This document shows positions 24,261-31,216 of a stretch of 42,691 bases of DNA, piece by piece. A program made the position numbers and the translations under genes. The stretch is taken from the IMG/VR virus record IMGVR_UViG_3300008266_000117, positions 1-42,691 of that record; one strand, given 5' to 3'. Position 1 is the stretch's first letter, and each line of letters begins with the position of its first letter. Below the pieces are notes generated by a model. The model had not been told where the DNA came from. It did not search any database and saw only the letters and a program-made list of their open reading frames with translations. Origin of the DNA: a virus.

Positions 24261-24442
24261 CACTTCCCCCATATCCGGCCAAGCCAGAACAGAGTGCGGC
24301 GGAGACGGCTTTGCTCCCGCTTCGGTACCGGCTTGTATCTGCCGAACAGGACGGCCTTGCGGGCCTCGATCATCGGAAGCAATGGATCTGGCTTCCTCTC
24401 TGGCTTGGAGCGCTCATAGGCTCCTACGCGGATCTTGTTCAT
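24260..24442 (-). CDS. Small basic protein
   Basis: 60 residues with about a third Arg/Lys (MNKIRVGAYERSKPERKPDP...KREQSRLRRTLFWLGRIWGK). It starts in the stop of the upstream TM gene (ATGA) and ends in the start of the HNH gene. Possibly a nucleic-acid binder; function unknown. Confidence 0.6.
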   Translation of the reverse strand: MNKIRVGAYERSKPERKPDPLLPMIEARKAVLFGRYKPVPKREQSRLRRTLFWLGRIWGK

Positions 24443-24621
24443 GCGTAAAACCCTCCAGCCGTGAGGAGAATGAACGTGATGAGGAAATTGCAGAGCCCGA
24501 CATAGCCGTTGTACGGAGGTCTGGCTTTCCCGTGGGCGGTAAAGTAGCCAAGGAGGGTAAGCAGCGCCAAGGCCATGTAGACGTACTGGGGCCAGCCCCA
24601 GCTTGAGAAAACGATGTTCAT
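24439..24621 (-). CDS. Small two-TM membrane protein
   Basis: 60 residues. TM segments at about 10-27 (PQYVYMALALLTLLGYF) and 40-57 (VGLCNFLITFILLTAGG), with a short loop containing HGKARPPYNG. Translationally coupled on both sides. Early phage membrane peptides of this size may alter the host envelope; no motif identifies this one. Confidence 0.6.
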   Translation of the reverse strand: MNIVFSSWGWPQYVYMALALLTLLGYFTAHGKARPPYNGYVGLCNFLITFILLTAGGFYA

Positions 24622-25037
24622 GCTGCCTGCTCCTCGAAGGCATCCTTGATGCTGATGCCGTAGGTTTCGATGATCCAGCGCTCGGAGGTAGCGAGGAAGT
24701 CGTCAAACTCGCTCTCGGGCATGCTGGAGAAGCTGATGGACTTAGGGACGGCGACGGTGAAGCCCTTGACCATGACAGGCGTCACAAACCCGGTATGGAG
24801 CTTGACGACATCATGCAGGGCTTCAGCCGAAGGTGCGCAGTGGCAGGCTTTGACGACACGGCCGAGATACGCCCAATACAGTCTCAATTTGGCCGGCGAC
24901 CGCCCTTCAGTGACAGTGATCTTGATACGCTGGCCGATGGCGAGACGCTCGATCAAATCCTTGTCGGCGGCCATCTCCGGGATTAAAGAACTTCCGCGGC
25001 GCTGGCAGTAAATCTGTGGTGCTTCGGACTTGGCCAT
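24618..25037 (-). CDS. DUF1367-like phage protein
   Basis: 139 residues from ATG 25037 with GGAG six bases upstream. SLIPEMAADKDLIERLAIGQRIKITVTEGRSPAKLRLYWAYLGRVVKAC, read in parts, resembles the DUF1367 pattern (a promoted end-state residue block, G-x-x-V, R-x-x-x-x-Y-W). It follows the SSB and annealing genes, so a role in DNA metabolism is likely. No catalytic motif is seen. Confidence 0.5.
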   Translation of the reverse strand: MAKSEAPQIYCQRRGSSLIPEMAADKDLIERLAIGQRIKITVTEGRSPAKLRLYWAYLGRVVKACHCAPSAEALHDVVKLHTGFVTPVMVKGFTVAVPKSISFSSMPESEFDDFLATSERWIIETYGISIKDAFEEQAA

Positions 25038-25048
25038 GTCAGACTCCA

Positions 25049-25420
25049 TCAAAAAGGGATCGAGTCCAGGTCAGCATCGCGGTTGCCGTAGCTGTCTCCG
25101 TCGTCGGGCTGACGCGACTGCTGCTGGCGCTCGTTGCCTCCCATCAGGGAAACCTCAGTTGCATTGAGCGTCAGATAGGTCCGGCCCTCGTGTTCCCTCG
25201 TCCCGAACTCGCCGGCAACGCAGACCTTGGCGCCCTTCTTCAGGTATGGCGCGAGCGCATCTCCTCGTTTGCCCCACAAAGAGCAATCGAAGAACAGCGT
25301 CTTGTCCTTGTCGCGATGATCGTTCACAGCGACGGAGAAGCCGGCCACGGGCTCTCCCGCTTGGGTTCTGCGCTGCACGGCGTCCTTGGTGACATTCCCG
25401 GCGATGACTATCGATTTCAT
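25049..25420 (-). CDS. ssb: Single-stranded DNA-binding protein
   Basis: 123 residues. The OB-fold pattern is clear (SIVIAGNVTKDAVQRR..GEPVAGFSVAVND, FFDCSLWGKRGDALAPYLKKGAKVCVAGEFGTREHEGRTYLTLNATEV). A Gln/Arg/Asp linker leads to the acidic tip DLDSIPF that recruits partner proteins. It coats ssDNA for phage replication and works with the Rad52-type annealing protein encoded just upstream. Confidence 0.92.
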   Translation of the reverse strand: MKSIVIAGNVTKDAVQRRTQAGEPVAGFSVAVNDHRDKDKTLFFDCSLWGKRGDALAPYLKKGAKVCVAGEFGTREHEGRTYLTLNATEVSLMGGNERQQQSRQPDDGDSYGNRDADLDSIPF

Positions 25421-25422
25421 GG

Positions 25423-26196
25423 CTATTCTCCTGCTTCGAGGGTGCTCATGACACGCTCGTTGACTACGATTGATCCTGGAAAGGTGTCTTGGATGTCGTC
25501 CACGACGCTACGCTGCTTGCCGTCCTCTTGACGCTTCAGCTCAAATCCGAGCTTCGAGAATTCGTCGTGGAGCGTTTTCTGCCAGTCGGCCGGCATGGAC
25601 TTCCGCAAGGAGACGCATTCGGCGTCCTTCCACCATCTGGCGAGGTCAGCGACGGTCTTGCAGAGGCGCATGTCCTTTTCCAAGGCAGCGTAGGTGTCGC
25701 GCGATCCTGCCTTGCTCGTCTGCTTTTCCTGTGCCTTTGTCTCAGGAACGGAAACCTCGACATTCTCGCGGGTCTTGTCGTAAAGGGCGAGGCCAAACGG
25801 ATTACCGAAGGTGCGCAGCGCGCGCTTCAGAGCGTCGGTGACGGCTTCCTTGATGGCGCTCTCATGTGCGAGGCCAAGATCAAGGTCATAGCCATGGCCT
25901 GCGCCGAAATCCTCACGCATGACGCCAGCAACGAGAATGCGGACCTTCGACGTGTAGGTCACGCCCCACCCGTCCTTCTTGTCGCGACCGATCTTCCGCT
26001 CTGCCTGTGCAACGCACGTGGTCTCGGTTACCTCGTAGGACCAGCCGTCGAATCCGAAGATCCGGTTTGCTTCGGCAATGACGTGCCAGCCTTCGAGATA
26101 GTCGCCCTTCGGCCCATATTGCGACGGCGGCTTGACGTGCTTGCTTTCGAGCTTGTCGGCCAAAAGCTTCTTCTGGTCGTCTGAAAAACCGATCAC
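25423..26196 (-). CDS. Rad52/Rad22-type single-strand annealing protein
   Basis: 257 residues. Residues about 1-150 match the Rad52/22 DNA-repair domain: YLEGWHVIAEANRIFGFDGWSYEV, VTYTSKVRILV and GLAHESAIKEAVTDALKRALRTFGNPFGLALYD. These proteins form rings that anneal complementary strands, giving RecA-independent recombination. The C-terminal ~100 residues are less conserved. The next gene downstream is ssb; overlap with the upstream gene is 4 bp. Confidence 0.9.
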   Translation of the reverse strand: MIGFSDDQKKLLADKLESKHVKPPSQYGPKGDYLEGWHVIAEANRIFGFDGWSYEVTETTCVAQAERKIGRDKKDGWGVTYTSKVRILVAGVMREDFGAGHGYDLDLGLAHESAIKEAVTDALKRALRTFGNPFGLALYDKTRENVEVSVPETKAQEKQTSKAGSRDTYAALEKDMRLCKTVADLARWWKDAECVSLRKSMPADWQKTLHDEFSKLGFELKRQEDGKQRSVVDDIQDTFPGSIVVNERVMSTLEAGE

Positions 26197-26957
26197 AGCA
26201 CTTTCTCCTCAATTATATCGAAACCCTGGATTTTGCGATTTCCGGCTCGAACGGCCTTGTCGGCTTGGTCCTGAATGAAGACCATCAGTTCGTCGCGGCG
26301 CGTCACCCATACCCATGCCGCGGCTTCCTTGGCGTCGGTCATGACGGCGCGGTAGACGGTACGGAGGCCGGTGGCGCGTCCTTCGCCCTTGGCGTGAGCC
26401 TTGGCGCCTTCAGCCTTGCGAGCGGCCTCGTCGGCTTCCTTGGCCTGCTTGACCAGCAATTCAGCTTGCTCGCGCTCGGCAAGGTTGGCGTCGTCGCGCT
26501 GGCGGATGGCGGCAAGGGCTTCCTCCCGCTTCCGATCAGCTTCCTCACGGGCGAGACGGGCGGCTTCCTGTTGCTTCCGATCCAGTTCGACCAGATACGG
26601 GCGCAGCGCGGCGTTGACGGCTTCCTCTGCCTTGATGGCGATGCCGGTGACGCTCTTGTTCTTGCCGATAAGCTCGTTATAGGCAGCCTGAATGGCGTCC
26701 ACTTCTTCCTGATACGGCTTGATGTCGAGCTTGCGGTTTTCCTCCGCAGCCTTTGTCGCCTTCTTGATGCGGTCCTTCAGGGTGTTGAGGGCGTCGGCCT
26801 GATGCTGGGTGGTGACGGGTTCGCCGTCCAGCCAGAGCTTGGCCTCGTCGTACAGATCCTGGATTGCTTGCTTCGAAAGCTCGAAGGGGGTAGGCTCCGG
26901 AGGATTGTTGTGGCCCATCAGGTTGAGCGCGGAGACCGTATTCATGTCGGTGTTCAT
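26193..26957 (-). CDS. Coiled-coil recombination-associated protein
   Basis: 254 residues from ATG 26957 (SD AAGGAAG), not the longer read-through frame. It starts with ALNLMGHNNPPEPTPFE, a motif found in alphaproteobacterial phage proteins next to Rad52 or RecT genes. A central highly charged coiled coil (about 120-190: RKQQEAARLAREEADRKREE, LLVKQAKEADEAARKAEGAK) precedes a globular end (YRAVMTDAKEAAAWVWVTRRDEL). A structural or DNA-repair partner role is inferred from context. Confidence 0.7.
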   Translation of the reverse strand: MNTDMNTVSALNLMGHNNPPEPTPFELSKQAIQDLYDEAKLWLDGEPVTTQHQADALNTLKDRIKKATKAAEENRKLDIKPYQEEVDAIQAAYNELIGKNKSVTGIAIKAEEAVNAALRPYLVELDRKQQEAARLAREEADRKREEALAAIRQRDDANLAEREQAELLVKQAKEADEAARKAEGAKAHAKGEGRATGLRTVYRAVMTDAKEAAAWVWVTRRDELMVFIQDQADKAVRAGNRKIQGFDIIEEKVL

Positions 26958-27166
26958 TCTGCAGCTTCCTTGAATTCGAGTGGCTGATGGGTTTCGTAAT
27001 ATCGGGCCTGGGACGCGTAGAAGGCGGAGTCCGCGTCTCGGTTCGCAGCCCACGTCATCAGCATCACGCGGCGCTCTGGACGGGATACCTTCGCTTCCCG
27101 TCGATACTCGACAGCATCGAGGCGAGCCCGGTATTCGTGATTGCGGAATTCAGCGGCGCGCGACAT
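26954..27166 (-). CDS. Hypothetical early protein
   Basis: 70 residues from ATG 27166 with AGGAGG nine bases upstream. Helical and basic (RNHEYRARLDAVEYRREAKVSRPERRVMLMTWAANRD). It starts within the end of the gene upstream and ends in the next start. Function unknown. Confidence 0.65.
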   Translation of the reverse strand: MSRAAEFRNHEYRARLDAVEYRREAKVSRPERRVMLMTWAANRDADSAFYASQARYYETHQPLEFKEAAE

Positions 27167-27302
27167 GGACACTGTCCTCCTGATGTACGAGGGCCAGCCT
27201 CTTGCTTTCAGCAGCCCCATAGGAAGCTCCGAAGCAGATAAGGGCGCCTACGAGAGCGAACGTTCCGACGAGGGCTATCTGGTGGGTGAGGGTGTCACGC
27301 AT
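27150..27302 (-). CDS. Small single-TM protein
   Basis: 50 residues with GGGAG before ATG 27302. TM segment at about 8-28 (QIALVGTFALVGALICFGASYG) and a charged tail. It overlaps its upstream neighbour by 8 nt and the downstream gene by 17 nt. Function unknown. Confidence 0.55.
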   Translation of the reverse strand: MRDTLTHQIALVGTFALVGALICFGASYGAAESKRLALVHQEDSVHVARR

Positions 27303-27858
27303 CTGAAGCTCCCTGATTGAGAGCGGACGCGAGAGCATCCTTTGCCCATGCGATGTTCTCGCCATAGACGCGCTCCATGGCCTGTTCCCAGCCGTGATGC
27401 ATGGCGTCGTATCGGTCGGTGATGCCGCGGTCTTCAAGACCGCATCCCATACCCTGATCGTGATATTCCGGTTCGCCGTCGAGGCAGCGAACGGCTTCTT
27501 CGATCAGGCCGCGCAGTCGGTTGCTCTCCGCGTGAGCGGCTTCGAGTTCAGTATCCTTGGCGGCGATGGCGTTCTCAGCGGCCAATGTGCGGTCAAGCAT
27601 GGTCCCGACATTCGTGCGGGCAGCGGGGTAGCCTGCGCCCTTAATGCCCGCTTCCTCAAGCGCCGCAACTAGCGGGTAAATGTGTTCCGACCAGTTCATG
27701 GTCTGGAACCCGATAATGCTGTTTCGGATATCGTTAATCTTAACGAGCGCCGCATCGTATGCAGCAAGGGTAGCGTCACGCTCTGCGTCATAGCCACAGG
27801 TGCAGGTGTATTCCCGACCCTGGCAAAGACGATCGTGGTCGTTTCTCTGATCACTCAT
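27295..27858 (-). CDS. Hypothetical early protein
   Basis: 187 residues. An N-terminal CTCGYDAERDATLAAYDAALVKIND segment, a helical middle (TLAAENAIAAKDTELEAAHAESNRLRGLIEEAVRCLDGEPE) with coiled-coil character, and a C-terminal region with GWEQAMERVYGENIAWAKDALASAL. No catalytic motif recognised. Confidence 0.65.
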   Translation of the reverse strand: MSDQRNDHDRLCQGREYTCTCGYDAERDATLAAYDAALVKINDIRNSIIGFQTMNWSEHIYPLVAALEEAGIKGAGYPAARTNVGTMLDRTLAAENAIAAKDTELEAAHAESNRLRGLIEEAVRCLDGEPEYHDQGMGCGLEDRGITDRYDAMHHGWEQAMERVYGENIAWAKDALASALNQGASDA

Positions 27859-28084
27859 CCCTTCCTCCTACCGGAAGGGTGGGGGAGGTGGCGGGACGCG
27901 GCCAAATCGTGATAGTCTCGCCGAACTCAAGTGCTTCCCGCACGAACCACAGGACTTCCTCGTCCGTGTCGAACGGGACGTGGGTGCGGCACAGATGACC
28001 GTCAGCGTCGCGCGTCTCAGCTTGCCAGCCAGCCTTGCGGACTTCCTCGCTGGTCTGGAGATTGACCGGGTTCGGGTTTTTCAT
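27851..28084 (-). CDS. Hypothetical early protein
   Basis: 77 residues, mixed alpha/beta, with AGWQAETRDADGHLCRTHVPFDTDEEVLWFVREALEFGETITIWP. Overlaps both neighbours (8 and 4 nt). Function unknown. Confidence 0.65.
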   Translation of the reverse strand: MKNPNPVNLQTSEEVRKAGWQAETRDADGHLCRTHVPFDTDEEVLWFVREALEFGETITIWPRPATSPTLPVGGRDE

Positions 28085-28476
28085 CGCACTTCTCCCTCAG
28101 CAAGAGAGGCACCACGGGGAAGGGTGTCGATGTAGGCGAGCAAGCGTCGCTCGTGGGTGGCGGGGTAGACGGACGAGCGCATGAACGCCGGCTTGCGGAA
28201 ATCTGCCCGACCTTCGCGCATGCCCTGTTCTTCCTCGGCAAAGGCGCGGGAAGCATCATCGCTGGCCTCGATCTCGGAGGCGATGCGCTCGAACAGCATT
28301 CGGTTGAATGTACCCTTGAGCATGTTCTCGCGGGTCAGGGTCGGCCCCTTGTCAAAGGTGATCGACGTGACGTAGAATTCGCCCGGGTATCCGTCACCAG
28401 CGCTTTCGAGCGTTGCGGTTCCGGAGGCATACAGGCCTTCACCCATCAGGTGGATTTGGTCGAATTGATAGTCCAT
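28081..28476 (-). CDS. Hypothetical early protein
   Basis: 131 residues from ATG 28476, which sits in the preceding stop (TGATG). An N-terminal beta-rich part (GTATLESAGDGYPGEFYVTSITFDKGPTLTR) precedes an acidic helical stretch (RIASEIEASDDASRAFAEEEQGM). Function unknown. Confidence 0.65.
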   Translation of the reverse strand: MDYQFDQIHLMGEGLYASGTATLESAGDGYPGEFYVTSITFDKGPTLTRENMLKGTFNRMLFERIASEIEASDDASRAFAEEEQGMREGRADFRKPAFMRSSVYPATHERRLLAYIDTLPRGASLAEGEVR

Positions 28477-28886
28477 CACGCACCTGCCATCTCGAAGGTG
28501 CGGACGAGGACGACCTTCTCTTCTTCGGTGCAGGTCAGGTTGTAGGCATAGTCGATCCACTCGATGGATTCAGGCTCGCCGTGTTTCCCGCCACCATACC
28601 AGTAGGTCCAGCCAACCCAAGATCCATCGGGGAGTTTCGCGGCAACTGCCTTGGATTCATAATGCCGGCTCCAGTCACACTTCAGACCGGTTTCGACATC
28701 GCCGTTCCGGACTTCGTTCTGAGCGTCCTGGCATTCGTCTTCATTGCTTAGGGACTCAAAATCGGCGTCGATCTGAAGCCCGGTAAGTTCTCCATATTCA
28801 GGAGCCGGCTTTTCTGCGAAATCAGCCGCGCGCGACAGGATGAGGAATTTTACCTTCTGCTGCGGGGTAAGCTTGCTGTCTGACAT
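28476..28886 (-). CDS. Hypothetical early protein
   Basis: 136 residues. The centre has many aromatic residues (LPDGSWVGWTYWYGGGKHGEPESIEWID), typical of small beta proteins in phage early regions, after an acidic DADFESLSNEDECQD stretch. Its stop overlaps the next start. Function unknown. Confidence 0.65.
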   Translation of the reverse strand: MSDSKLTPQQKVKFLILSRAADFAEKPAPEYGELTGLQIDADFESLSNEDECQDAQNEVRNGDVETGLKCDWSRHYESKAVAAKLPDGSWVGWTYWYGGGKHGEPESIEWIDYAYNLTCTEEEKVVLVRTFEMAGA

Positions 28887-28916
28887 CGTGTCGTTCCTTA
28901 CGAGGGAGGGGGTGGG

Positions 28917-29156
28917 TCAGTCTTGAGAGATGACTTCGAGAACGCGCTTATCGAAATCTGCCTGCGCGAATTCCTGCGCCGCGTCTAAACTGGCGTGAGA
29001 CGACTTCAGCTCGGACGACCCGTCATGTTTCGTAAGGATGAAAAGCTCTTCATCGGAACTTTCATCGTCGATGGAGTAGCCAAGGCCGACGCCGTAAGCG
29101 GTCCAACCCACATATTCGTCACCATCCCATTCAAGCGGTTTGACCTTGACTGCCAT
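28917..29156 (-). CDS. Hypothetical early protein
   Basis: 79 residues. ATG 29156 (MAVKVKPLEWDGDEY) has GGAG six bases before it; the ATG six bases upstream has no spacing. The VKVKPLEW...Y-x-I...FAQADFDKRV pattern is a common small phage protein of unknown function. Confidence 0.7.
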   Translation of the reverse strand: MAVKVKPLEWDGDEYVGWTAYGVGLGYSIDDESSDEELFILTKHDGSSELKSSHASLDAAQEFAQADFDKRVLEVISQD

Positions 29157-29207
29157 CTTCATCTCCAGTTCCGTTTATCGATCTGGTCTTGCAGACCGGT
29201 GGGGGTT

Positions 29208-29549
29208 TCAGGCGCGTTCTGCAAAAATGCCGTGATCGACGCAGGGGTGGCCATTGGTTGTCAGGATGCCGCAGACCCCGATTTTCCCACCCTTTGAGTT
29301 CACGAACTCGACAGTGTAATCTCTGTCTGATGGACGAAGGTTCCCGTCCGTCGTGTAGACCTCACAGTCCCAACCGCTGACATCAAAGCCGCTTCCGTTA
29401 AGTTCCCTCACTGCGTACCGATAAAGGCGCGACACGAGCCCACGGCTGATTTCGGCGTCCGTCTCGTGAAGCTCGTAAGGCAACTTTTGGCTTGCCATGT
29501 CGAACCGAGCAGGCCCGCGCTGTAGAACGGTTGATCTCAATTCGGTCAT
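29208..29549 (-). CDS. First gene of the leftward early operon, unknown
   Basis: 113 residues with SD GAGGAG before ATG 29549; a longer frame through the operators was rejected. N-terminal TELRSTVLQRGPARFDMASQKLPYELHETD, then a compact alpha/beta body (SRLYRYAVRELNGSGFDVSG, TVEFVNSKGGKIGVCGILTTNG). It is the first gene behind the repressor-controlled promoter at 29599-29627, so it is expressed earliest; unrecognised phage anti-host or regulatory proteins often occupy this position. Confidence 0.65.
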   Translation of the reverse strand: MTELRSTVLQRGPARFDMASQKLPYELHETDAEISRGLVSRLYRYAVRELNGSGFDVSGWDCEVYTTDGNLRPSDRDYTVEFVNSKGGKIGVCGILTTNGHPCVDHGIFAERA

Positions 29550-29598
29550 CGTCTTCTCCTCGTTTGCGAAGGTCTTGCCTCGCTGTGGTGTTGAGGAG

Positions 29599-29627
29599 AT
29601 AGTTGCAGAAAATGCCACCGCTTGCAA
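29599..29627 (-). promoter_or_regulatory. Leftward early promoter
   Basis: On the minus strand, TTGCAA (29627-29622), 17 bp, then AACTAT (29604-29599), 50 bp before the first leftward gene. An operator copy (29601-29619) fills the spacer and overlaps the -10, as expected for a repressed early promoter. Confidence 0.6.
29601..29619. promoter_or_regulatory. Operator OL1
   Basis: AGTTGCA-GAAAA-TGCCACC: the 7-5-7 imperfect palindrome shared with four other sites (consensus AGTnGCA-N5-TGCnACT). It lies in the spacer of the leftward promoter. Confidence 0.7.
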
Positions 29628-29643
29628 GGGCCGAAGAGAAAAA

Positions 29644-29662
29644 AGTCGCAGAAAATGCAACT
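29644..29662. promoter_or_regulatory. Operator OL2
   Basis: AGTCGCA-GAAAA-TGCAACT, centred 43 bp (about four helical turns) upstream of OL1, suggesting cooperative binding on the same DNA face. Confidence 0.7.
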
Positions 29663-29699
29663 TTCTTATTGGCGTCCCGGAATCAATGATGTAGAAAGG

Positions 29700-29731
29700 A
29701 AAAACCCCGCAAGCATTTGAGTGCTTCGGGG
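29700..29731 (-). terminator. Leftward Rho-independent terminator
   Basis: On the minus strand CCCCG-AAGCA pairs with TGCTT-(G)-CGGGG around a 6-nt loop and is followed by TTTTT. It would end leftward transcripts from the repressor gene before they reach the early promoter. Confidence 0.75.
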
Positions 29732-29751
29732 TCCGACTGGTGAAATAAGGT

Positions 29752-29780
29752 TTGGCGACCGATACCAGTAGCGATGTTAT
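29752..29780 (+). promoter_or_regulatory. Candidate promoter for structured RNA 1
   Basis: TTGGCG, 17 bp, TGTTAT on the plus strand; predicted start near 29787, 25 nt before the first helix of the structured region. Confidence 0.4.
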
Positions 29781-29786
29781 AGCATT

Positions 29787-30097
29787 ACATTCGCTCGTTG
29801 CCAAGCCACTTGATACGATCCGGGGCCGTTGGTAGTCGTCGTATCAGGGTGAGTGCTAGACGAGGCACGGCGAGCGGTTCACCGGCAATCAGGTGAAAGG
29901 GCAGGCGCAAGCACTAAGGGACCAGGCACCCTGCGCATGAGGCGATCCGAAGCCGATAGAAACCTGGTATGAGACGTGAAGGTACGCCCCGTCATATGGT
30001 GGCGAACGTCTCTGCATGACGGGAACCTCGGATACTCAATCGAGTGCCAGCATGCAAAGCGCCTAGGGCTGGTTAACTCCGGTCCCTAGGGCTTTTT
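29787..30097 (+). ncRNA. Structured non-coding RNA candidate 1
   Basis: No credible reading frame. Perfect complementary segments: 29812-29818 with 29839-29845; 29846-29851 with 29927-29932, stacked on 29852-29857 with 29910-29915; hairpin 29878-29883 with 29892-29897; 29921-29926 with 29963-29968; 29971-29977 with 30006-30012; 29988-29995 with 30016-30023 (8 bp). The second and fourth sets cross, and the last two cross, giving two pseudoknots. A terminator hairpin closes the 3' end. It lies between the operators of the two early promoters. Not recognised as a known family; strand inferred from promoter and terminator. Confidence 0.7.
30062..30097 (+). terminator. Terminator of structured RNA 1
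   Basis: CCTAGGG (30062-30068) pairs with CCCTAGG (30084-30090) across a 15-nt loop; TTTTT follows at 30093. On the minus strand there is no U-run, so it works rightward. Confidence 0.75.
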
Positions 30098-30297
30098 GCG
30101 CCCGTATTCCTGAAGCCTAATCGTTGCCAGACACTAACTAAGATAACTCTAGATATAACAGGTATATGGGTTAAAAGCAGCTTTAACACTCAACTTTGAG
30201 TTTTGAACCATCTCGTTCAATTTCTTGCGATTGGTATTTTACTACTTGCTAAATCGCGCGCCGATCCTAAGGTTTAGATCAAAAGGCGGAGGAAACG
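30098..30297. other. AT-rich gap between RNA 1 and the repressor region
   Basis: No gene supported. This is the most AT-rich stretch of the window (tracts such as TAACTAAGATAACTCTAGATAT) and includes a short inverted repeat CTCAA-C-TTTGAG near 30188. A TTGCGA-N18-CTAAAT promoter-like pair lies at about 30225-30255, facing right. No iterons were found. Confidence 0.5.
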
Positions 30298-30582
30298 ATG
30301 GGATGTGCACAGCGAAGTCGCATAGACGAACACATAGAACAGATGACTTTCGAGGAAATCCAGGCATTCAAGACTGTTGTCAGTTGCCTTGAATGCCCTT
30401 TCTGCGATTCTTGCCTGACCTCGCGGCGCTTGTTTCAGCAATCTCTCTGGCAACTTGCTGATGCTTCTTCGAGAGAGCATCAACGCGCTCAAGAATGCCA
30501 GATCCGTCGCGCTTCACGCGTGGGAATGCAGTTTCCAGTACCGTGCGGATCTTCTGAAGCTCGTCCAGAGACCTCTCTTTAA
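30298..30582 (+). CDS. Doubtful ORF antisense to the repressor gene end
   Basis: 94 codons with a strong SD (GGCGGAGGAAACG-ATG) and a Cys-rich start (IQAFKTVVSCLECPFCDSCL). From codon 28 it runs antisense to the repressor gene, where composition becomes shadow-like. The SD argues for some translation, perhaps a short product or a regulatory leader; the antisense overlap argues against a full gene. Confidence 0.25.
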   Translation: MGCAQRSRIDEHIEQMTFEEIQAFKTVVSCLECPFCDSCLTSRRLFQQSLWQLADASSREHQRAQECQIRRASRVGMQFPVPCGSSEARPETSL

Positions 30583-30871
30583 AGAAATCCGAAATCCAGT
30601 CCATTTCCGGCGGCCGGAGCAGCGCTCCGGGGTCATCTTCAAAGCCAAGTGCGGCGGCGATACGCTCCTGCATGGCCGGCTGCGGGAGCTGACCTTTTAG
30701 CCAGCGGTATACCTGGCTCTTGTCGATGAACTGATATTCGCTCGACCGGTCTGGATCGTTCAACGCCTCCAGAAGCTCAACAGGCGTCATATCCTTAGCC
30801 TCAAGCCACTCCGCAATGAAGTGACGCCGGATCGGCTGCTTGTTCTGATGTATTTTCGTTGGCTTGGTCAT
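30380..30871 (-). CDS. Lysogeny repressor (HTH, CI-like)
   Basis: 163 residues from ATG 30871 (an in-frame ATG at 30889, inside the proximal operator, is the alternative). The N-terminal domain has an XRE-type HTH (RHFIAEWLEAKDMTPVELLEALND...IDKSQVYRWLKGQLPQPAMQERIAAALGF). The rest is a helical region (SLDELQKIRTVLETAF, VDALSKKHQQVAREIAE) suited to oligomerisation. There is no S24/LexA-type autocleavage domain. Divergent from the Cro-like gene with three operators between them, it is the probable keeper of lysogeny. Confidence 0.75.
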   Translation of the reverse strand: MTKPTKIHQNKQPIRRHFIAEWLEAKDMTPVELLEALNDPDRSSEYQFIDKSQVYRWLKGQLPQPAMQERIAAALGFEDDPGALLRPPEMDWISDFFKERSLDELQKIRTVLETAFPRVKRDGSGILERVDALSKKHQQVAREIAETSAARSGKNRRKGIQGN

Positions 30872-30890
30872 AGTGGCAAATTTTACCATC
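30872..30890. promoter_or_regulatory. Operator OR3 (weak)
   Basis: AGTGGCA-AATTT-TACCATC: one good half-site, one diverged; it abuts the repressor start. Placement suggests autoregulation. Confidence 0.5.
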
Positions 30891-30906
30891 GCAATTATTT
30901 TCGCTC

Positions 30907-30925
30907 GCCTGCACAAAATGCGACT
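30907..30925. promoter_or_regulatory. Operator OR2
   Basis: GCCTGCA-CAAAA-TGCGACT; right half matches the consensus, left half keeps TGCA. Centres of the three right operators are 34-35 bp apart. Confidence 0.6.
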
Positions 30926-30940
30926 AAGGCACTTTACAGA

Positions 30941-30959
30941 AGTGGCATTTTCTGCCACT
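30941..30959. promoter_or_regulatory. Operator OR1
   Basis: AGTGGCA-TTTTC-TGCCACT, a perfect 7-5-7 palindrome, nine bases before the Cro-like start and overlapping the likely rightward promoter (TTTACA at 30933-30938). Confidence 0.75.
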
Positions 30960-30967
30960 GATAGGTT

Positions 30968-31216
30968 ATGAGCAAGCAAACGGCTTTCCCCAACTTCAGA
31001 AAGAACAACGGTATGACCCTCGACAGGGTCGCCGAACTTTTCAAGGTCGATCGCACCACGATATTGCGATGGGAGAAGGGCGAGCCCCCCGTCCCAATCA
31101 AGCGTCTGGCTGAGATCGAAACTCTGACCGGGATCTCGAAAGAGGACCTTCGGCCGGATGTTTTCGGAAAGACCGTTAAGACGTCGAAATCGAAGCAAGC
31201 CGAGGCTGCACAATGA
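30968..31216 (+). CDS. Cro-like HTH regulator
   Basis: 82 residues. NNGMTLDRVAELFKVDRTTILRWEKGEPPVPIKRLAEIETLTGIS, in parts, is a clear XRE/Cro HTH with recognition helix at TTILRWEKG. It lies downstream of the perfect operator OR1 and is the first gene of the rightward operon, so it should turn off the repressor during lytic growth. Almost no leader is left between promoter and ATG; the SD is poor (AGG two bases away), so the message may be leaderless. Confidence 0.75.
   Translation: MSKQTAFPNFRKNNGMTLDRVAELFKVDRTTILRWEKGEPPVPIKRLAEIETLTGISKEDLRPDVFGKTVKTSKSKQAEAAQ

Noticed and set aside
29787-30097. Group I intron, tmRNA or RNase P RNA
   Set aside because: No exon gene around it, no conserved P7 or tRNA-like domain with CCA end, and none of the invariant RNase P segments seen.
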